Assembly (NCBI GenBank): GCA_964358855.1
Contig: CAYHQQ010000010.1
Span: 1-64,000, forward strand
From: UBA2396 sp038042175
Lineage (GTDB): Bacteria > Planctomycetota > Phycisphaerae > Phycisphaerales > UBA1924
Reading direction: 5' to 3'
DNA length: 64,000 bases
Shown: positions 51,439 to 60,439 of the stretch, one piece after another
Position numbering within the stretch: position 1 is the first letter of the stretch
Layout of the letters: every line of letters begins with the position of its first letter
Made by a program: the position numbers and the translations under genes
Notes under the pieces: generated by a model
What the model was told of the DNA's origin: nothing
Seen by the model: only the letters and a program-made list of their open reading frames with translations
Database searches by the model: none

Positions 51439-52851
51439 TCAACAGGGCGTCTCAAACGCGACCACGAAAGCGTCGTAGTCGAAGAAGTCGACGGTGCCGT
51501 CGCCATCGAAGTCGGCTGTGGTGCCTGGCGGGCAGGCGCCGCCCTCGAAGCAGATGACGAAGGCGTCGTAGTCGAAGAAGTCGACGGATCCGTCGTGGTT
51601 GAAGTCGGCGGGGCAGAAGGTGGTGCGGTAGGCGCGCATGTCGTTGCCGATGCCGCAGACGACGAGGGTGCCGTCGGCGGCGAGGGCCGGGCCGCCGATG
51701 TTGATGTTGGGAACGGGGACGTTCCACAGGGGCGTGAGGTCGGGGGAGAAGGCAAAGAGGCGTCCGTTGCTGAACGCGCCGTTGCTGAGGAAGACCTTGC
51801 CGGCGGCGTCGATGGCGAAGTGGGGTTGGAGGAAGTCGGCGGCGATGGGTCCGTCGAGGGCCTGGAGTACGTGGCCGTCGGCGGGGTCGCGGCGCTGGAG
51901 GATGTTCCCGGGGGCGAACATGTAGACGGAGTTGTCGGGGCCGACGCCAAACTCGCTCTCGGTGGACCACTGGCAGGGCGTGCTCCAGCGGATGGTCATG
52001 GCGGAGCCCGAGTCGTTGATGGCGTAGAAGGAATCGACTGGGGCGTTGTTCTGCGAGCGGGAGAGGTAGATGGTGCCGTCGGGCGAGACCATGGGGTTGT
52101 TCTGGAGGGTGAAGCCGGGCATGACGGGGCTCTGGTACTCGAAGGCGCCGGTGGTGATGTCGAAGCGTTTGATGGTGTGTCCGCCCGCGACGGCGTCGGC
52201 GATGTAGACGGCTCCGCCGTCGCCCGAAAGGCGTGCCGCCGCGCCGCAGTTTCCGCTGACGGAGCAGAGCCTGGCGGTTCGCCACACACGGGCACCGGTG
52301 ACGGCGTCGAAGCGCCAGATGAAGCGGAAGCTTGCGATGATGGGGTCGCCATCGGGAGCGAAGACGACGCCGTCGTACGCGCCCGAATCGATCTCCTCCT
52401 GGGTGTGCCAGAGTTCGTTGCCGTTGGTCGCGTCGAGGCAGTACAGGGGAGCGGCGGCGGATGCGCCGTTCCCGCCGCGTGAGGCGTAGACGCGACCGTT
52501 TCGCACGCCGCCGACCCATGTCGTCCAGTCGCCGCTGACGAAGGGGATGTTGCGGCTCCAGAGTTCCTGGCCCGTGTCGAGGTCGATGGCGACGATGGGA
52601 GAGAGGTTGGAGCCGGGCTCGGGGGGAAAGCCGGTCTGACGCACGGTGAAGACACGACGGGCCTCGATGCAAGGGGCCCAGGCGATGATACTTGAGCGCG
52701 GCGCGGTGGACCACACGGGCGTGGGGGCGGCGGGGCCGGTGGAGCTGGATTGCCCGTTGCGCCCGGCGTTGCCGCCGAGGTTGGTCCATTGGGCGGCGGC
52801 GGTGGAGCAGGCGGCGAGGCTTAGCACGAGGGGAACGATTGCGTTTGTCAA
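51439..52851 (-). CDS. secreted PQQ-like beta-propeller protein with dockerin-like tail
   Basis: A 470-residue protein starting at TTG with GGAGG seven bases upstream, directly before a signal peptide (AIVPLVLSLAACSTAAA). Repeats of the PQQ-binding-like propeller type are seen: VAIDLDTGQELWSRN, YCLDATNGNELWH, WRFDAVTGARVWR and LQRRDPADGHVLQ, each ending in a Trp- or Leu-containing blade motif. The final 58 residues are the DFFDYDAF pair ending TPC. The family is usually extracytoplasmic and often binding rather than catalytic; no PQQ ligand set can be confirmed. It overlaps no other gene and converges with the plus-strand gene at 50202. Confidence 0.87.
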   Translation of the reverse strand: MTNAIVPLVLSLAACSTAAAQWTNLGGNAGRNGQSSSTGPAAPTPVWSTAPRSSIIAWAPCIEARRVFTVRQTGFPPEPGSNLSPIVAIDLDTGQELWSRNIPFVSGDWTTWVGGVRNGRVYASRGGNGASAAAPLYCLDATNGNELWHTQEEIDSGAYDGVVFAPDGDPIIASFRFIWRFDAVTGARVWRTARLCSVSGNCGAAARLSGDGGAVYIADAVAGGHTIKRFDITTGAFEYQSPVMPGFTLQNNPMVSPDGTIYLSRSQNNAPVDSFYAINDSGSAMTIRWSTPCQWSTESEFGVGPDNSVYMFAPGNILQRRDPADGHVLQALDGPIAADFLQPHFAIDAAGKVFLSNGAFSNGRLFAFSPDLTPLWNVPVPNINIGGPALAADGTLVVCGIGNDMRAYRTTFCPADFNHDGSVDFFDYDAFVICFEGGACPPGTTADFDGDGTVDFFDYDAFVVAFETPC

Positions 52852-52922
52852 TGGACAGCCTCCGACACCCTCCCCCGGAGACACGATACCCGGCGGCGCG
52901 GTGCAACTCAAGAGAAATCCGA

Positions 52923-53714
52923 TCAGCAGGGCGTTTCGAACGCGACGACGAAGGCGTCGTAGTCGAAGAAGTCGATGGTGCCGTCGGCGTCGAAGTCGGC
53001 GGAAACCCCTGGCGGACAGGCGGTCCCCTCGAAGCAGACCACGAACTCGTCGTAGTCGAAGAAGTCAACGGCGCCGTCGGCATTGAAATCCGCGGGGCAA
53101 GGGATACCAAAGCGCAGTTCGGCCTGGTAATTGGCACCGATGGAGCTCATGGGCGAGCTTGGATTCACCGAGGCGTCGGCGACAGCGTGCAGTTCGTACT
53201 CGCCCGGAGGCAACGTGCCGAGTTCGTCGAAGTCCGCGGTGCTGATCGACTCGTAGTAGTGGTGAACGGTTGAACCGCCGGCTCGAAAGAGAACCACGCT
53301 GCTCCCGGCGTAGTTGGAGGAGACCGATCCAAACAGCCGGTACCGCACATCCGCGTCGACTCGGAACCGGACGACCAGGACCGAGTTGGAGAATGATTGC
53401 TCAAGGTCGGGGGCGTCGGTGGTGGTTGAGGCGCCGCACGAGCCTTGCGCGAGGATGGCATCGGCGCTCATCTGGCTGTACTGCGTGGCGTCGGCGCAGC
53501 CGGCCGCTCCGCTCTGCGACGTGCCGCAGACGGAGGGGAAGCTCGAGAAGGGCACGTTGGTGCTGATCGTGTCGCCGTCGTCGGTGTAGAAATCGCTCCC
53601 GCCGACGGCGGCGTAGGTCGAGCGCTGTGAACCCAGGATCGTCACCTGGGCGTTTGCGTGCTGTGCCACGCACAACGCCGCGATGGGCGCCAGCATGAGA
53701 AAGGATCTGTCCAT
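52923..53714 (-). CDS. small secreted protein with dockerin-like tail
   Basis: A 263-residue protein with a signal peptide (FLMLAPIAALCVAQHANA) and a beta-rich body (SVLVVRFRVDADVRYRLFGS, GTLPPGEYELHAVADASVN) of jelly-roll or PPC-like character. The 58-residue tail ends TPC. There is no catalytic motif. GGGAG lies eight bases before the ATG. It sits 60 bases after the start of the neuraminidase-like gene's tail, all on the minus strand. Role unknown, perhaps a carbohydrate- or surface-binding protein. Confidence 0.83.
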   Translation of the reverse strand: MDRSFLMLAPIAALCVAQHANAQVTILGSQRSTYAAVGGSDFYTDDGDTISTNVPFSSFPSVCGTSQSGAAGCADATQYSQMSADAILAQGSCGASTTTDAPDLEQSFSNSVLVVRFRVDADVRYRLFGSVSSNYAGSSVVLFRAGGSTVHHYYESISTADFDELGTLPPGEYELHAVADASVNPSSPMSSIGANYQAELRFGIPCPADFNADGAVDFFDYDEFVVCFEGTACPPGVSADFDADGTIDFFDYDAFVVAFETPC

Positions 53715-53774
53715 CGTGTTCTCCCTGGATACTTGACGGAAGTTCTGTGTCCACGTGTGCGGCGACGCCCTTTT

Positions 53775-55475
53775 TCAGCACGGAGTCTCGAACGCGACGA
53801 CGAAGGCGTCGTAGTCGAAGAAGTCGATGGCGCCGTCGGCGTCGAAGTCGGCGGTCTTGCCGGGCGGGCAGACGATGCCCTCGAAGCAGCTCACGAAAGC
53901 GTCGTAGTCGAAGAAATCGACGGAGCCGTCGGCGTTGAAGTCGGCCGGGCAAGGGGGGCAGACATCGGCGATCCCGTCGTGGTTGGAATCGGCAAGGGTG
54001 CCGGCGGCGATCTCGCACTCGTCGGGGATGGCGTTGGCGTTGCAGTCACGGCTGGTGTGGTTTGCGATGTCGGTCGCGTCGTCAACGCCGTTGTTGTTGC
54101 AGTCGTAGGGCCCGATGCGGGCGACGTAGACGTCTTCCTCGCCGTTGTATGTGGCGCTGTAGACCAGATAGCACCCCAGCTTGTCGGAGGCGATGTCGTA
54201 ATAATCGCCGATCTTGTTCTGGTTGGGCCAGCCGATCCAGGAGTCCCAGACTGGCCCGATGGCGGTGCTGGGGGTCCAGGTGAAACCGCCGTCGCTCGAC
54301 GACTTGTACTTGGTGACGCTGTGGTGGAAATCGCTGGTGCCCTGTGTGTCGTTGTAGATGACGTCGAGGCGGCCGTTGGGTGAGACGCCCAAGGTGCCAA
54401 ACCACTGCCAGGCGTTGGCCCCAGGTGCCTCGTCGTTGACCTTGAACGCGGCGGACCAGGTCTGGCCGCCGTCGGTGGAGCGGACCATCATGACATCGAG
54501 CGGGTCGCTGCCGACGTAACCGACAGAGGAGAGCATGTAAACCCACCCGCGGCGCGGGCCGCTCGAGCGGTCGACGTCGATCCAGGCCTGGCCGAGGATT
54601 CCGGCGGGATTTGGGCTGTTGGGATCAAAGCCGCTCTGGCCCTGGGCCATGACGATGCCGTTGACGGCGACGGGGAAGGTTATGGTGCCCAGGTTGAGTT
54701 TGGCGTCGCTAGAGCGTGAGACGGAGAATTGATCGAAGCCGTTGTTGCCGCAGATGTAGAGCTCGCCGTCGGGCCCGACGGAACTGGTGCCCCAGAAGGG
54801 CAGGAAGGGGGCGTTCGTGAGGTCGGGGTAGGTGGCGCCGGCGTCGCGGGAGCGGGCGAAGCTAAAGCCGTCGCAGCAGGTGTAGTAGCTGGTCCAGTGG
54901 GCGTAGATGTTCCCCTGGCCGGCGCCGGCGTTCATGCCGATTGTGAACCAGTTTTTGTCGCCTCCCGCGGCGAAGACGGGGGGGAGCCACGTCTGGCCGC
55001 CATTGGTTGAGCGGAACATGTCGCAGGTGTATCGCCCGGTGATGGTGGTGAGGCTGTAGTAGTGGACTGTGCCATCGGGTCCCCAGCGGAGGACGGGATC
55101 GGAGCGGAAGACGCCGGGGTTGTGCGTGCCTTTGGTGAAGGTGCGTCCGCCATCGACGGACCAGGCGTAGCCGGCCTGGCGGAAGTTGGAGGAGACGGTG
55201 TCGAACTGTCGCCAGCCGACGACGATGCGAAGGCCATTGGAGGGGTCGACGGCGATGGAGGGCTCGTTGGCGGCGTCGCCGATGATGTTGAGTTGGCCGG
55301 CGCCGACGTTTGCCTGGTGGGTGGGGGGGAAGGAGCGGGGCCAGAGGATGCCGGGATCGCCGAGCATGGTGGCGGGGGTGCCGGGCGCGTCGCCGGGACG
55401 TTCGCCGCGATCATGGGGCTGGGCGAGAGCAGACGCGGCAAGGCAGGTTGAGATTGAGAATGTGCAAGCTCTCAT
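53775..55475 (-). CDS. secreted BNR-repeat (sialidase-like) protein with dockerin-like tail
   Basis: A 566-residue protein with a signal peptide (FSISTCLAASALAQ). Asp-box repeats SVDGGRTF, STNGGQTW, STDGGQTW and SSDGGFTW mark a six-bladed sialidase-fold propeller (about 55-440). A thrombospondin-type-3-like calcium segment follows (CNNNGVDDATDI, CNANAIPDECE, DSNHDGIADVC, about 460-510) and then the 58-residue tail ending TPC. The Arg triad of true sialidases cannot be confirmed, so exo-glycosidase activity is uncertain. AGGAG lies about eight bases before the ATG. Confidence 0.87.
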   Translation of the reverse strand: MRACTFSISTCLAASALAQPHDRGERPGDAPGTPATMLGDPGILWPRSFPPTHQANVGAGQLNIIGDAANEPSIAVDPSNGLRIVVGWRQFDTVSSNFRQAGYAWSVDGGRTFTKGTHNPGVFRSDPVLRWGPDGTVHYYSLTTITGRYTCDMFRSTNGGQTWLPPVFAAGGDKNWFTIGMNAGAGQGNIYAHWTSYYTCCDGFSFARSRDAGATYPDLTNAPFLPFWGTSSVGPDGELYICGNNGFDQFSVSRSSDAKLNLGTITFPVAVNGIVMAQGQSGFDPNSPNPAGILGQAWIDVDRSSGPRRGWVYMLSSVGYVGSDPLDVMMVRSTDGGQTWSAAFKVNDEAPGANAWQWFGTLGVSPNGRLDVIYNDTQGTSDFHHSVTKYKSSSDGGFTWTPSTAIGPVWDSWIGWPNQNKIGDYYDIASDKLGCYLVYSATYNGEEDVYVARIGPYDCNNNGVDDATDIANHTSRDCNANAIPDECEIAAGTLADSNHDGIADVCPPCPADFNADGSVDFFDYDAFVSCFEGIVCPPGKTADFDADGAIDFFDYDAFVVAFETPC

Positions 55476-55619
55476 GGCCGGGCTCCTGAATGCGCCGGAG
55501 TGGCTGGGCCATGGGCCGCGCCCAATCGGGCGAGGCTCCAGCCGCGGCATGCCACACGCCGACGCCCGTCAGTCTAACCTGCGAGCGAGCCGAACACAAC
55601 AGAATGTGCGATCAAACCC

Positions 55620-57440
55620 CTAGCAACCAAGCTCGAACGCGAGCACAAAGGCGTCGTAGTCAAAGAAATCGACGGCGGAGTCGCTGTCAAAGTCGGCGGT
55701 CTTGCCGGGCGGGCAGGCGATTCCCTCAAAGCAGGTTACAAAGGTGTCGTAGTCGAAGAAATCGACGACTCCATCGCCATCAAAGTCGGCGGGGCATGGG
55801 GCCTGGAACTCGAAAGCGCCGCAGTCGATGATGGGCGCGGGGCCTACACCCAGGTCGGGCGTGAGGGGATCCTGCCGAAAGCGAGGGCGCCCTGCGAGGT
55901 CGGTCGACGTGCCGGCGGGGACCAAGGGGTTGCTTGCGCGGTCGATGGCGGGGGAGCCGGAGCTGAGGCGATAGTCGTCATCTGCGGTGCGTGCGATGTT
56001 GTCGGGGCCGTCGGGATCGGAGAAGAGCGGTGGGGCGGCGAAGTTTCCGGTTCCGGGCAGCGACCCGTTCCAGCCCTGGACGAGGCTGGAGTTCACTTGG
56101 ACTGAGGGATTGCCGAAATTTGAGTGGTAGATCGCGGCGTTCTGGCCCGAGCCCTGGAAGCCTGTGTTTCCCCAGAGGATGGAGTTGTCGATTCGCAGCG
56201 ACCCGCTGAGCGACAGGATGGCGCCGGCGGAGGTCGGGCCGCCGTTGTCGGCGATGGTGCAGTTCACGATGCGGGTGGTGCCGGCGTTGAGGAGGATGGG
56301 CGAGCCTTCGCGACGGTTGGGCGACAAGGAGCTGGGGTGCCCGGTGATCTGGCAGTTCACGATGTCGAGCGTGGGCGACAGATCGTTCTGGGCGGCCTGA
56401 AGATAGATGGCGTCGCCGAGGTCGCCATTGGAACTGTTGTCGATGAACGTGCAGCGGCTGAGCGTTGCGTGGCCGCTGGCGAAGAAAGCGCCGCCCCCGC
56501 CGTTGGCGAAGTTTCCCAGGAAGAGGCAGTCCTCGATGAGAGAGGTGCCGTCGCTGCAGAGGAGGCCGCCTCCGGAGGTTGCGCCGAACCAACCGAGGTT
56601 GTCGCGGAATTCGCATCGGCGGACGGTGGGGTGAGCCGTGGCGCTTCCGAGTCCGACAACGGGGCCCGTGTAGATGCCCACGCCCTGGGAGCCGATGTTG
56701 GCGTCGAAGAGGCAGTCTTCGATGCTCGGGTGCGAATTGCCGGCGGCGGCGAGGCCCGCGCCGAAGTACGGGCAGGAGTTGGCGGTGAAGCGGCAGTGTG
56801 AGATCGTCGGCGAGCCGCCATCGATCATCAGGCCAGAACCGGCCCAGCTCGCGGTGTTTCCCTCGAACGTGCACCAGGCGATGGTGGGGGAGGCGTTGAC
56901 CAGGAGCATGCCGCCGCCGTGCTCGCGGTCGACGACGTTGCCCTGGCTGTGGTCGGTCGCGCTGCCGGCGCGGATGGTGACGCCGTCGAGTCGCGATGTT
57001 GCGCCCACGTTGGTCGCGCGGACGACGTGGGCCGAATTGTCCGGGCCCGGCTCGCCCGGAGCGTCATTGGCGTTGAGGTCGCCCGACAGAATGGTCACGT
57101 GGGCGTTCACGTCACGTTGCTGGAGCGATGACTCGGTGCCGGCGAAGCCGCCGTAGACGCCCACGCCGCTTGGGAGGACGAAGCTCACGAGGCGTGAGCC
57201 GCCCGGGGATGTTGGCTTGTACGTTCCGGTGCCGACCCAAATCTGGGTTCCGGGAGGGGCAGCGGCCAGCGCGGTCTGAAGGCCGGGCCCGCCCCGAAAG
57301 GCGTCAGCCCATGACGATCCGTTGTTGGCGCCGGTGGACAGATCGGCGCGAACGAAGAAAATGCCGTCAGCGCGCGCGAGGGTCGAGACGCAGAGTGCCC
57401 CCGCCAGTCCTGCCTTTGCCCAGTATGTGGAAACGTACAT
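55620..57440 (-). CDS. secreted right-handed parallel beta-helix protein with dockerin-like tail
   Basis: A 606-residue protein starting at ATG with GGAGG upstream and a signal peptide (AGLAGALCVSTLARA). After WVGTGTYKPTSPGGSRLVSF, a choice-of-anchor-Q type opening, come about nine beta-helix turns (ASPTIAWCTFEGNTASWAGS, SPTISHCRFTANSCPYFGAG and similar). A closing SPAIDRA / DLAGRPRF segment follows. The last 58 residues are the tail ending LGC, with one repeat changed to SDSAVDFF. Such helices are often polysaccharide lyases or adhesins; no catalytic residues are evident. It is the last of the tailed cluster. Confidence 0.87.
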   Translation of the reverse strand: MYVSTYWAKAGLAGALCVSTLARADGIFFVRADLSTGANNGSSWADAFRGGPGLQTALAAAPPGTQIWVGTGTYKPTSPGGSRLVSFVLPSGVGVYGGFAGTESSLQQRDVNAHVTILSGDLNANDAPGEPGPDNSAHVVRATNVGATSRLDGVTIRAGSATDHSQGNVVDREHGGGMLLVNASPTIAWCTFEGNTASWAGSGLMIDGGSPTISHCRFTANSCPYFGAGLAAAGNSHPSIEDCLFDANIGSQGVGIYTGPVVGLGSATAHPTVRRCEFRDNLGWFGATSGGGLLCSDGTSLIEDCLFLGNFANGGGGAFFASGHATLSRCTFIDNSSNGDLGDAIYLQAAQNDLSPTLDIVNCQITGHPSSLSPNRREGSPILLNAGTTRIVNCTIADNGGPTSAGAILSLSGSLRIDNSILWGNTGFQGSGQNAAIYHSNFGNPSVQVNSSLVQGWNGSLPGTGNFAAPPLFSDPDGPDNIARTADDDYRLSSGSPAIDRASNPLVPAGTSTDLAGRPRFRQDPLTPDLGVGPAPIIDCGAFEFQAPCPADFDGDGVVDFFDYDTFVTCFEGIACPPGKTADFDSDSAVDFFDYDAFVLAFELGC

Positions 57441-57563
57441 AGGAGTCCTCCGCCCCTCACGATAGGGCCGCATGGTTGGCGGCCTTCATCATGATCGCGT
57501 GGAGAACCCGTTTCATTGCAAAGAGGGCTGCGTTCGACGGTGAAATGTCGATTCAGAAGCCAA

Positions 57564-58895
57564 CTACCAATACAGCCCCTCATATCCCTTTCCGGCCTTT
57601 CGGAGGTCGGGGATGTTCATGAGGTCGATGACGCGCTGGTCGGGCTTGAAGTTCACGCTCGCCCAGGTCGCGGGCTTGAGGCGGTGGGTCACGATGAGGG
57701 TGTCGGCCCAGGCGATGACCTCTTGCAGGTTCTGGGTCATGAGCTCGGCCAGGTGGGGGACCATCTGGAAGGCGAAGCTGCGGTTGGCGCCCACCAGGGC
57801 CTGGACCGAGAGGTGCTCGTCGTAGATCTTGAGGGGGTGGCCCTTGCCGCAGAGGCCTTCGACGACGGCGACGATGGGGCTTTCGCGGACATCGTCGGTG
57901 CCTTCCTTGAATGCGAGGCCGATGATGCCGACTTTGGGGCGGCTCTCGTGCACGACGCGTTTGAGGAGGGCTTTGATCTGGACCTCGTTGCTGACCAGTG
58001 TGCCGGCGAGCATGGGGAGGGCGGTGGCGGTGTCGCGGGAGGCGTCGAGGATGCCGCGGAGGTCCTTGGGGAGGCAGGAGCCGCCGAAGGCGAAACCGGG
58101 CTTGAGGTACCGCGCGCTGATGTTGAGTTTGGTGTCGGCGCAGAAGACGTCCATGACCTTGTGGCTGTCGACGCCCAGGGTCTTGCAGATCATGCCGATC
58201 TCGTTGCCGAAGGTGCACTTGAGGGCGTGGAAGCAGTTGTCGGCGTACTTGACCATCGAGGCTTCGGAGGGCGAGAGGAAGAAGGTGGGGCAGGTCTTGA
58301 GGCCGGGGTAGTTGTCGGCGGGGTACATGGACTTGCAGATGTCGGCGGTCCTGGCGTCGGTGGGGCCAAAGACGATCTTGGGCGGGTTGTAGAAGTCGTA
58401 GACACTGACGCCCTCGCGGAGGAACTCGGGGTGGCAGACGTAGCCGATGCCTTCGCCCATTTTGCGGCCGCTGGATTGTTCGAGGATCTTGATGAGGTTC
58501 TCGTGGACGTTGGGCAGGCTCGTGGAGCGGCTCATCACGATGTAGTGCTTGGGGGCGTGCTTCTTGATCGACTCGCCGATCTGGCGGCAGACGGTTTCGA
58601 GGAAGACGGCGTTGACGCCGCCGCTGGGGGTGCTGGGGGTGCCGACGCAGACCAGGGCGGCGTCGGAGGTGCGGACGGCCTCGTCGGCGTCCATGATGGC
58701 GGAGAGGCGGCCGTTCTTGAGAGCCTTTTCGAGGAGTTCGGGAAGGCCTTCCTCGACGATGGGGGCCTTGCCGGCCCGGATGAGGTCGACCTTGGCCTTG
58801 CTGACGTCACAGCCGATAATGGTGTGGCCGAGATCGGCGAGGCAGCCGCAGGAGACGGCACCGACATATCCCAAACCGAAGATCGCGATCCGCAT
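57564..58895 (-). CDS. UDP-glucose / GDP-mannose dehydrogenase family (AlgD-like)
   Basis: A 443-residue cytosolic enzyme oxidising a sugar nucleotide to the uronic acid with two NAD+. The Rossmann start is IFGLGYVGAVSCGCLADLGH. Conserved blocks include FGNEIGMICKTLGVDSHKVM and GFAFGGSCLPKD with the catalytic Cys. The sequence FCADTKLNISARYLKPGFAF matches the corresponding part of Pseudomonas AlgD (GDP-mannose 6-dehydrogenase) as I remember it, closer than to UDP-glucose enzymes. If so, the product is GDP-mannuronate for an alginate-like polymer. AAGG lies about nine bases before the ATG. It heads a polysaccharide locus with the GT4 gene. Confidence 0.9.
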   Translation of the reverse strand: MRIAIFGLGYVGAVSCGCLADLGHTIIGCDVSKAKVDLIRAGKAPIVEEGLPELLEKALKNGRLSAIMDADEAVRTSDAALVCVGTPSTPSGGVNAVFLETVCRQIGESIKKHAPKHYIVMSRSTSLPNVHENLIKILEQSSGRKMGEGIGYVCHPEFLREGVSVYDFYNPPKIVFGPTDARTADICKSMYPADNYPGLKTCPTFFLSPSEASMVKYADNCFHALKCTFGNEIGMICKTLGVDSHKVMDVFCADTKLNISARYLKPGFAFGGSCLPKDLRGILDASRDTATALPMLAGTLVSNEVQIKALLKRVVHESRPKVGIIGLAFKEGTDDVRESPIVAVVEGLCGKGHPLKIYDEHLSVQALVGANRSFAFQMVPHLAELMTQNLQEVIAWADTLIVTHRLKPATWASVNFKPDQRVIDLMNIPDLRKAGKGYEGLYW

Positions 58896-59117
58896 TGGTG
58901 AATCCTTGTCCTGAGTGAAGCTCGCCAGCCGGGCTGGACGCCCTGATACGCCCCCAACGTCCGGGAAGTTCGGCCTTCCGGGTCGGTTGGGCGGACTCTA
59001 GGTTCATCGGCCAAATGCGGGGCGGGACGCAGTGGAGAGCGGTGGGAGGGGTGCCTGAGAGAGGTTCTCGGGCGGGAGGCGGGTTGATCATCGTCGGATG
59101 TGCTAGCGCGGCGGAAT

Positions 59118-59139
59118 CCCACGGGTTAGAACCCGTGGG
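59118..59139. repeat. perfect 10-bp palindrome, REP-like
   Basis: CCCACGGGTT (59118-59127) and AACCCGTGGG (59130-59139) with a two-base AG spacer. It lies between two minus-strand genes, 24 bases after the GT4 gene's stop, so it may end that transcript. It resembles the compact palindromes near 16 kb. Confidence 0.7.
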
Positions 59140-59162
59140 CTTATGTGGGGCGACCGAAAGAA

Positions 59163-60371
59163 TCAGGATGTTCGCCTCAGCGCCAGACCCAGCCTGATGC
59201 TCCTGTCAATCGCCCCGATCATGTTGTCGAGGGTGACTTTGTCGCGCATGAGCACGTGGCCGCGTTCGCCGACACGTCGGACCTCCTCGCTGCCCTTGAG
59301 AATGGTCGCGATGGTGGAGACCATGGCGTCGAGGTTGCCGCGCTCGTAGCGCCAGCCGGTTTGTTTGTCGCCGCCGGCGGCACCCACCAGGATCTCGCTG
59401 TCGGCGCCGACTTCGTCGGCGATGACGGTGGGCTTGCCGAAGGCCAGGCTCTGGTTGATGGCCAGGCCCACGGCGCCGGGGTAGACGCTCACGTCGCTGG
59501 TGGCGATCCAGGCGTAGTCGTCGCCCTCAGGGACGCGGCCGGTGACGATGATGCGCTGGGGGTCGAGGGCGGCGGCCTTGGATTTGATTTCGTCGAGCAT
59601 GGGGCCGCCGCTGATGAGGACCATGACCAGGTTCTCGTCGAGGGCCTTGAGCTTGGGCCAGGCGTCGAGGAGGTCGGTGTGGCGTTTGTCGATTTCCATG
59701 CGGCCGATGCAGAGGAGGATCTTCTTGCCGACGAGGTTGCGTTCTTTGCGGATCTCTTCGCCGCGGGCGCGGAGCTGGTCGCCCTGGGTGAAGATCTTGC
59801 GGGTGTCGATGGTGTTGTTGGCGACGATGGCGCGGTCGGCCGGGTAGCCCATGGCGACGAGCTCGGCCTTGCTCGAATCGCCGTAGCAGATCATGCGGTC
59901 GAACTTGCTGTAGAAGAGTTTCTTGAGCGGGGAGATGAAGCCGGCGGCCTTGCTGTAGCTGTGGATTTTGGACCAGCCGATCACGGGGGTGCCGGTCTTG
60001 CGACAGAGGCTTGCCATTTTCCACACCGTTACGTTGCGGATGTGGGCTTCGGTGATGAGGAGGTCGGGTTTGGATTCGTTGAAGAGGCGGACGGCCTCGG
60101 GAGCTTTGAAGAAGAGGATGGGGCCGATGCGGAAGGGGATGCGGGTGCAGGAGATGAAGTAGGGGCGGGCGGAGCCGCCGATGGCTTTGCCGTCTTTGAG
60201 GGTGCCCAGGACCTGGATTTGATAGGCGCCGTCGGCGGCGCCACGTTCGTTGAGGCCGTCGAAGATCGCGGTGCGGTAATGCTCGATGGTGGGCTGGAGG
60301 ATCCAGACCCGGGCAGATCGGGCGTCCCTGGGCGTCGTGTCTGTGGAATTGGCCGGCGTTTGGAGCGTCAC
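59163..60371 (-). CDS. glycosyltransferase family 4
   Basis: A 402-residue GT-B enzyme. The C-terminal half has the GT4 signature: KKILLCIGRMEIDKRHTDLL (donor-site strand), MLDEIKSKAAAL, and ATSDVSVYPGAVGLAINQSLAFGKPTV with the EX7E-like region near GADSEIL. The N-terminal domain lacks a membrane segment, so it acts on the inner face of the membrane on a lipid-linked acceptor. The GTG start is chosen because TACTGT lies seven bases upstream; the frame stays open to 60440, on the other side of the divergent FkbM gene start. It probably adds a sugar to the exopolysaccharide made at this locus. Confidence 0.87.
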   Translation of the reverse strand: MTLQTPANSTDTTPRDARSARVWILQPTIEHYRTAIFDGLNERGAADGAYQIQVLGTLKDGKAIGGSARPYFISCTRIPFRIGPILFFKAPEAVRLFNESKPDLLITEAHIRNVTVWKMASLCRKTGTPVIGWSKIHSYSKAAGFISPLKKLFYSKFDRMICYGDSSKAELVAMGYPADRAIVANNTIDTRKIFTQGDQLRARGEEIRKERNLVGKKILLCIGRMEIDKRHTDLLDAWPKLKALDENLVMVLISGGPMLDEIKSKAAALDPQRIIVTGRVPEGDDYAWIATSDVSVYPGAVGLAINQSLAFGKPTVIADEVGADSEILVGAAGGDKQTGWRYERGNLDAMVSTIATILKGSEEVRRVGERGHVLMRDKVTLDNMIGAIDRSIRLGLALRRTS

Positions 60372-60439
60372 GGGAGCTACAGTAGGGTGAACCAGTCGCA
60401 AGCAAGCCGGGATAGCAGGCCCGCACGGAGAGATTCTCA

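Noticed and set aside
40697..57440. Dockerin-like tails read as a cellulosome
   Set aside because: No cohesin or scaffoldin is present, and the loops differ from clostridial dockerins. A sorting or anchoring tag is more likely.
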